Assembly (NCBI GenBank): GCA_029532415.1
Contig: JAQOTA010000050.1
Location: 5,890,001 to 5,954,000 of the forward strand
DNA: 64,000 nucleotides
DNA from: Marasmius tenuissimus
Lineage: Eukaryota > Basidiomycota > Agaricomycetes > Agaricales > Marasmiaceae
Direction: 5' to 3'
Positions 57,738 to 64,000 of the stretch are shown one piece after another (positions within the stretch are counted from its first letter, which is position 1; every line of letters starts with the position of its first letter). Position numbers and translations under genes: made by a program. The notes under the pieces were generated by a model that was given only the letters and a program-made list of their open reading frames with translations, was not told where the DNA came from and ran no database searches.

Positions 57738-60700
57738 CTGGGTCCGGGAGGGTTGGAAGGGAAGGAAGAGAGACACCTGGCGACGCAGGGTATAGCACGA
57801 CTTTATAACACATCAACATGCTGTTTCCATGCACCGCAAATCACATACGCCCATCCAAAAATAAATACTTCTGTTAGATGGGCGTTCGGCGTATATCATA
57901 CCCATCGAACGAGATCTATCGTCCCTAATGCTTGCCTCTATCCTCCCCCCAGTCCCCACCATCCATATTAGGTGACCGAGAGAGCAGTTCGGGATACCCC
58001 CGTATTCCAAGCAGCCATTCTTGCAGAACTCGGCAATCCCGACTTCGAAATGCCGAACGTCATCGAATACAAAAATAATGTCCAGATTTGATACTGAACC
58101 CATGACTCGGGATGAGCTCCTCACCGCAGTGATCATCATACACGCATTCGTGGATGTCGGACAAACCGTGCTTCTCGAGCCCTCAGGCCTCAGCTCGTAT
58201 CCTACCAACCTCGTCATCCGGTTTGGTCCTGAATCCTCGACGACGGTTATTCGCGTGCAGAGCCCGTCAGGGAGTGTACCCTACGAATATCGAATGAACC
58301 TGGCGCTGCTGCGGGAAGATGAGAACTCCCGATCGACATGACATTGCTGTTCATCGATCATTCTTCGAAATCAGCAAAGTGCTCGAACCATGCTTCACCC
58401 ACCCGCTCCATGATTGGAGGGTGCTGTTTATAGCGAGCCGAAGGCACTTTGGTCCGGAAATGGGCGTTTATTCGAAGCTGTTCAAGCCGCCTGCATGAGT
58501 TTGCTGATACGGTGGGCGAGAACCGGTGGAGCGGTATGAATCAAAACATGTTAGAGAGCCTGTATCGCGAGAACGAACAAATTTTGAAGGTTATGACGAA
58601 CAAAGAGAGCTTGTGAAAGGGTCAATCCAATGTCGTACTGAGCTTTTTCTTTCAAAGGCTATTGAATTGTATTGATGACGGGCTCGTCCCGTCCAGAGAA
58701 CCTCTTCGGTGGGGACATGATCAAGACGGCATCACATAAAGATGTTGCCTTCGAGTAATGCTAGCCTGGGCGTGCTAAATTCGTGAGAGGACGTGAGTCC
58801 ATAGTCACCAAGTCAAGAGAGAACGGACCGGCGACCAGGCTCGGGCAGTAGTGAAACGTACCTGAGATTTATATTCGGAACTACCGTACGCCTGTTTTTT
58901 CATTTGAATATGAGGTCTGTCTCTTCTGGCATTGAAAACCTCGTATTTACACTCGATGCAACGCTGTGAGCATCGCTGTCGGTGAACTCAGTCGCCTTGC
59001 TTTGGATGCTGATTCGGCTCCAGGGTCGGTGATCTAGACGGAAGTAGCTTTTGTCTCCAGACTTCTGAGTATCGATAATTGTATCGATAAACCTGGACGA
59101 TAGCTTCACGTACCCTTGTGCAAGCAAAACAACATGTACACCAAGAACTTAAGTACCTGATGTAGTGGCACCTTATCACCCAGCCCGGAAGCTCAAGGGG
59201 AAGGGATGTTCCGATGGACATGTTTGCAAAGACATGATTCACCGAGCGCCTCCAATACTGGGATTGAGGAACTAGATGTATATCGGGGTTTCTATGATGG
59301 CCTGGGACTGTTGCTTGAGGATGGAGCGAGGTTTGGAGGAAGCACGTCTCTCAGGCCGTAGTATACGGTACTGAAGGTTCTGAAGACTCATTGCTCGTTG
59401 GTACTTCGGCTCTCGGAGAGTTCCACCAGATACTCACCTACTTCAGGATTCGATATTATCGACGCGCGGGGGTGTGAGTGTTGAAAAACCTAGATGAAGT
59501 AGTCCTGACCATACAGAAAGCGTCTACTTCCATAGCTGAAGGGAGAATCGAACGAACGAAGTCGCTTGACCAGTGAACGTCGAGGTCAAAGGAAAAGCCG
59601 CTCTGGGGCGTGTGTGCCGGTGAACCGACCCGTTAGTCCGGGTTCCCATGAGTTCTTTTCCCAGACGACAACCATGGTCCCATTAATCTCGATTGAGTGC
59701 ATTCTCGACGATTGCTTGACGTTCCCCCTCAAAGGCTACACTGAGCCCTTTAATTCGGGTTATTTCAACTCGAATTCGAACTTATCGCGAGGATTCATAC
59801 GCTTTCCACCTCAAAATTTTACACACATCAACATTCGTGCCGTCCCGAAGCTTGGCTTGCGGAGGTAGTGATGTGCTGTATTCCCGAGAACATTAGGAGC
59901 TCGAAGATAAACCTCATCCTGTGCACCATATTCTCTGCTCGACTCTATACTCGTCCATTCGGCGACGGCATTGTCTAATGGCTACACAGATGCATGGGCG
60001 TACCCTCATCTTGTCGGCCCTTGAGCTTAAGACACGTAACAATGCTTGGGTAGCTTCGAGTCGTCGCTATCGAGCGAGTGGGCTGATGATATCTACTTAT
60101 GCCTCTGCAGATGCCGTCAAGTCGTCGTTCAACCCCACACCCCTTCTACAAACCAGATTCAACGCAGATGGACACATGTTTGAACGAACACGGCCTCTTC
60201 CTTCACTTTTCCTTCCTCTCCCCTTTTCATTCGATCCTGACTCTTCCCCGCTTCTCTAACGCAGTAGGAACTCGCAAGTTTAGCCCATAGACTAACTAAA
60301 CTCTCCTGGAAATGACCTATTAGTGAACTTTGAGCTCTCAAGGTCGCATTCAATTGTCTAGGGTAATACCCACACAACGTGAGTTTTAGGCCGGCTTACC
60401 TCACTATCTGAATACTCAACTTCACCCTACACGCCCTTTGAATGGCATAAGAAGAACCGCAAGCTTTCTGTACCAACGGCCAAAAACGACACTAACCGAT
60501 CGAACTGTCTTCATCATAGCTTGAAGGTCGGCATGAGCTTTGAGGCTCCAAGAGCTCATGATGGACAAGGTGAGCTGAAGGTCTCATCTGATTGAAGGGA
60601 ACTGAATACTCACCAAAGGATTTCAGAGACGGTGCATGACAATATATGCATTGGGGCCTGAACTATTCGGAACTCGGATGACTTGAGAGGATACCTCACA

Positions 60701-61355
60701 AGGGCTTGCAGCTCGATTTTGCTGAGAACACTCCAAGTACGCGTGAGATCGGCTTCTCCAAGGTTAATCGGACACCGATACTTGGGATAGAGGATAAGAT
60801 GGAGGGTGTCTAGGGATATCTGGGACAAGGCGGTACATATTGGCTATGGAGCTATTCGATATGTCAGAGGGAACGGTTGGCTCGAAGATAGGAACGTGTA
60901 GAAATCTAAAAAAGCGGGCGTGCCGCGTATATAATACTACGAAGATAGAACACGAATGATTTCCGTGACCCAATATTTTCGTGTGGTCCCGGTTTCTGAT
61001 CAATGATTGTCCAGGGACACTGTCTGCAGGTTGCCCGAGCGATGTACCCATCCATACAGACGACAGAGAAGTCACCGAATCCAGATTTTATTCATATAGC
61101 TTTACTCTACGAGCACGGTTACCATTGACTAACGAGTCATAGCCCATACATACGTACATCGATGGGCCATTCCCTCTTGAGGCGCGTATACTACATGTGG
61201 TCTGTGGGTTATACACACGTAGTCAACGCCCTCCACCAGAATTCAGACTACGAGCGAGGATGGATACGGGCGCCCAACACTTAAGCTCACACTCACACCT
61301 ACGAAAACGAAAACATCGGTACAAAGAATTAGAAAATAGCATATGGGACCTACCT
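57738..61355. other. upstream region of copy E and gene-poor DNA
   Basis: 57738-57890 parallels the copy D upstream region (including a shared TATAGCACGACTTTATAAC-like stretch that may hold the promoter). The relict frame VPSARYKQHPPIMERVGEA ends in a stop at about 58360(-). Beyond 58900 no gene or recognised repeat was seen; frames such as 59566-59868 and 60764-61075 have no domain. Confidence 0.4.
58078..58341 (+). CDS. possible small hypothetical protein (87 aa)
   Basis: ATG 58078 (MSRFDTEPMTRDELLTAV) to TGA at 58341. The composition is balanced, with an amphipathic N-terminal helix and beta-like SSTTVIRVQSPSGSVPYEYRM. It overlaps nothing better. No family recognised and no paralogue seen in the window. 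It is convergent with the relict at about 58380(-). Confidence 0.35.
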   Translation: MSRFDTEPMTRDELLTAVIIIHAFVDVGQTVLLEPSGLSSYPTNLVIRFGPESSTTVIRVQSPSGSVPYEYRMNLALLREDENSRST

Positions 61356-62933
61356 CATCAGGAAAATGGGCTCTGGCGCTGGGACAACCTGGGAAGGCGA
61401 ACACCGGACCAGATTCCCCGGTGACTCTGGGGACGCCAGGTTGGCCCAGGTTGACCCAAGCCAGCGTAAGTTGCCAGGTTTGCCCGGGCAAACCTGACAG
61501 AACTTAGAAAGTTGGCCGTCAGAACGGATTCCCAGGACAGGCGAGGGCAAATTGAGGATAACCTGGGTTTCAATGCATATCTTGTGAATTGTGGGACATC
61601 AGAAATCAAGCAGAGTACAAAAAATGCAATGATTATTACAATCCACAGTCATGAGGGTTACACCTTCTCAACTCAGAGTATTATTTCCCCAATCCCATCT
61701 TGTCAGTTCTCAGTTCTTTATTATTTGAATCTCCAATTAGTTTCCCATAATTATGAAGTCCTCGAATATGTATATGAGTGCTTTAGATGACCAGAGGGCT
61801 TTACGCTACTTGAAGTTACCTTGTACGAGAAACTTAGGAAATTGCATAGTATGATCTTTGTATCAATGTCCTTCGACCGTTGTCGCGCCATGACACGGGC
61901 TGTGTCACCCGTGAGAAGCCGTGAGAATGAACTATGCAGTTCTTATCGGCAATTTCCGAAGCCACCTCTTCGGTCAACTTAACACGGTCCAGCTTTTCAC
62001 CGCTCTTTTCATGTTGATGGTCAATGGGACCTGCCTTACCTCTGTCTCTATTCACTGTCCATCTTGGTTTGGTAGGCAACGGGCTATAGGTGCGTATGCT
62101 ACTTTTTTTTTTACTTGAGATTGCTCTGATCGGTCGTAATTTTTTCCAGCGTCCTAGACTTTTCGACCCGACATGGACACCACGATCCTTAAGAATTTAG
62201 CAAGGTCCTAACGAGGTTTTATACTTGCCACTTACACACCACATCCTCTGGGAATACATGATAGGAAGCCATCACACCCTCGACAGCCCTCACCAGTGGT
62301 ATGTTTAAGCACCATTCAACTGTCGATGACTACAGCTCATCTCATGTCCTTTCAGGACTTATTCTATCAGCATCTGGCACGTGAAAGCGACCTGCCACTT
62401 GACAGCCGTCTCAAGGTGAGTTTTTTTTGAAGTGTCGCTGCTCGTATCTATGCTGAAGCTAACTGGTTTATGATAGGGAAGTCGCACAAGCCATGATGAA
62501 TAACCATTGTCGGCAGTGAGGGGTGGATGAAACTGAGAGGGTGCAAGGCCAAGGTATTATTCAACGACATAATGTAGGGTAGTTTCTACTAGCCTGTAGT
62601 ATATAGATATGAAATACAAGTTGTATTCACTCCTGTCTTTCTAAACTTTAATTTCCATGGTGTACACTATCGCGCGCTGCTAGCAATAGCAATAATTGAG
62701 TTCCGCTCAAGGCTTACACTCGGACAACCTAGGCCTACCAGCATGTCACTTCTTGTCACCTGTGGACACAAAAAAGATGCCTGAGGTTGGCTCGGGTTGG
62801 TCCCGGGATGACCCAGGTTTGGGGATGCGGGAAACTATTTCCTGGGGTAGCCCGGCTAACTTGGTGTCTTTGAGTCTCTAGGACAACCTAGAGCGCCCAG
62901 GTTACCCCAGCGCCAGGACCCTTTTTCCTGATG
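61356..62933. mobile_element. 1.58-kb non-autonomous DNA element with 38-bp TIRs
   Basis: CATCAGGAAAATGGG...AACCTGGG (61356-61393) and its inverted partner (62896-62933) match at 33 of 38 positions; CTAC just outside may extend them. Both arms (61380-61500 and 62720-62920) are packed with CCAGGTT/AACCTGG words, while the middle (61600-62700) is AT-richer and noncoding. No clear target duplication was identified (only CT on both sides). Class not assigned. Confidence 0.7.
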
Positions 62934-63324
62934 CTGTAGCCAACAGCCCCTTCGCAATGACATACCATGCTCGTGGGCGATGGAAGCTGTCAAAGTCACT
63001 ATCAGAAGTACAAACAAATGGACCCATGAAACACGTACCCATTATAGAGAATCCGGCACCCTTTCTCATTGAGAGCAACGCAGACTTGACGCAGACGCAT
63101 AATTTCACTACCGCAGAATGATGGCTCGCGGACCTGCACTTCGTGCATAGTAGAGATGGTGGGTATCGGGTCAAGGGTGATATCCCAGGTCTGCGTAGCT
63201 GAATCCACATCTCTGCTTCTTCGTCGTCTTGGAGAGCCCTAGTGGATATCTGGGGCCACTGTCGTCTTTCGACGTGTTCGAACTCCCGAAAAACTCGTAC
63301 TTTGATTTGTGAACTCTGCGGCAT
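62934..63324 (-). pseudogene. protein-like fragment cut by the adjacent TIR element
   Basis: On minus, a frame through 63239-63049 reads TWDITLDPIPTISTMHEVQVREPSFCG...RILYNG, followed by a good 50-bp intron (GTACGT...TGACAG) and FHRPRAWYVIAKGLLATA, after which the CATCAGG repeat end begins. Another frame from ATG 63324 (MPQSSQIKVRVFREFEHV) may supply the first exon. No family recognised. It may be a gene interrupted by the element, or chance. Confidence 0.3.
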
Positions 63325-64000
63325 CGATTGATACGGATTGTGAGTGTATAAGGATTTATGTTGTCTTGAGTTCGCTGCAAATATGAGTGTATGCTAAGAT
63401 AACTCGGGTGGTGGCTCGGGGTCGCTATGTATGACGAGACGCCGCCGCCTTAGGATTGAAGGTGAAGGTTCGAGAGACCGAAATCTGCGAGACCGTTAAG
63501 CTCTTTGAGTTGACAGAAATGGCAACGTCAGTCAACTCACCGAGACCGCTGTTCCATCTACCCACTCCCCATATTTTCGATTTCCTCTTCCAGGAGGACC
63601 TATGCGACCTCACATCTACCAGGCTATCCCTCCGGGTGTCGTTATGAGCAAGAATTCATGTATGACGTGTTGAATCCGTGGACTATATTTAGATCCCGGT
63701 ATATCCGAAGTCCCGGTTCATACTTCCCGCCATCATATTATGCGGGACTATTGTTCCATTTATCATTTCTACTTATGATCATATGTACAATTTTATTATC
63801 GTCCTTATATGGTATTTACTATAGTCTCTACATGTATATAAGCTCGTAGTTCTCTACATGAATCTATAGTGTGCTTGAGCTTCTACGTCTCGCCTCTACC
63901 TCTCTAAACTCCTCTCTGGTAAGTAGTAGTATAGTTATGTTGTAGTCCTCTGCGCTAGGCGTCATGCCGGCTCATCAGGTTATGGGCCCCGGTTAGCCCG
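63325..64000. other. right edge, nothing recognised
   Basis: From 63660 the sequence is AT-rich with low-complexity hydrophobic frames. No gene called. Confidence 0.4.

Noticed and set aside
63658..63849. Hydrophobic 63-codon frame on +
   Set aside because: AT-rich Tyr/Ile/Leu low-complexity translation near the window end, with no support as a gene.
1..64000. tRNA, rRNA and CRISPR arrays
   Set aside because: I looked for GTTCGA-type T-loops, rRNA words and regularly spaced repeats and saw none.

Overview
The window comes from a filamentous basidiomycete, most likely an Agaricomycete. Coding exons are separated by very short GT-AG introns (about 46-60 bp). F-box genes are expanded. A multicopy family that I recognise only from Agaricomycete genomes is present, and so is a DUF6589 protein. 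There is no sign of bacterial operons, tRNA, rRNA or CRISPR. The window is mostly an accessory, repeat-eroded region: about half carries genes and the rest is decayed DNA.

Layout. 1-1134(-): 5'-complete part of a five-zinc-finger protein with a Gly/Arg-rich tail, running off the left edge. 2.6-4.3 kb(-): F-box protein. 5.3-7 kb and 15.0-15.2 kb: one intact and two broken copies of a small orphan gene. 9.0-14.4 kb(+): two neighbouring members (copies A and B) of a family with an N-terminal I-x-G-G-x-F-x-x-V-x-G-D motif; both carry lesions. 16.7-19.3 kb: a protein phosphatase whose last ~50 codons lie in an inserted MITE, then an ICMT-type methyltransferase. 19.6-28.7 kb: an F-box pseudogene followed by three intact F-box genes, all on +. 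28.7-34.3 kb: gene-poor. 34.3-36.7 kb(-): copy D, intact. 39.9-48.3 kb(-): copy C, split in its fifth exon by a two-gene DNA transposon. 54.2-57.7 kb(-): copy E, intact, 17 exons. 61.4-62.9 kb: a 1.6-kb TIR element without a gene.

Most interesting object. At 41079-47524 two convergent genes, a RecQ-like helicase and a DUF6589 protein, are enclosed by ~75-bp imperfect terminal inverted repeats (60 of 75 positions identical, ungapped). The element is flanked by a 9-bp duplication, CAGCAGGCA. Outside it, the exons of copy C continue in order and in phase. The insertion is therefore datable relative to its target and supports DUF6589 as an unrecognised transposase working with a helicase. The right end carries a 70-bp tandem duplication that includes target sequence.

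The copy A-E family is the second system of interest. It has a short glycine-rich N-terminal motif, a second G-N-Q-[IV]-N-x-V-I-Q motif in three copies, a conserved ~450-residue core spread over eight exons, and a variable disordered tail built from mini-exons that almost all begin and end in phase 1. All exon coordinates were derived by hand from splice sites and reading frame and have not been checked against transcripts.
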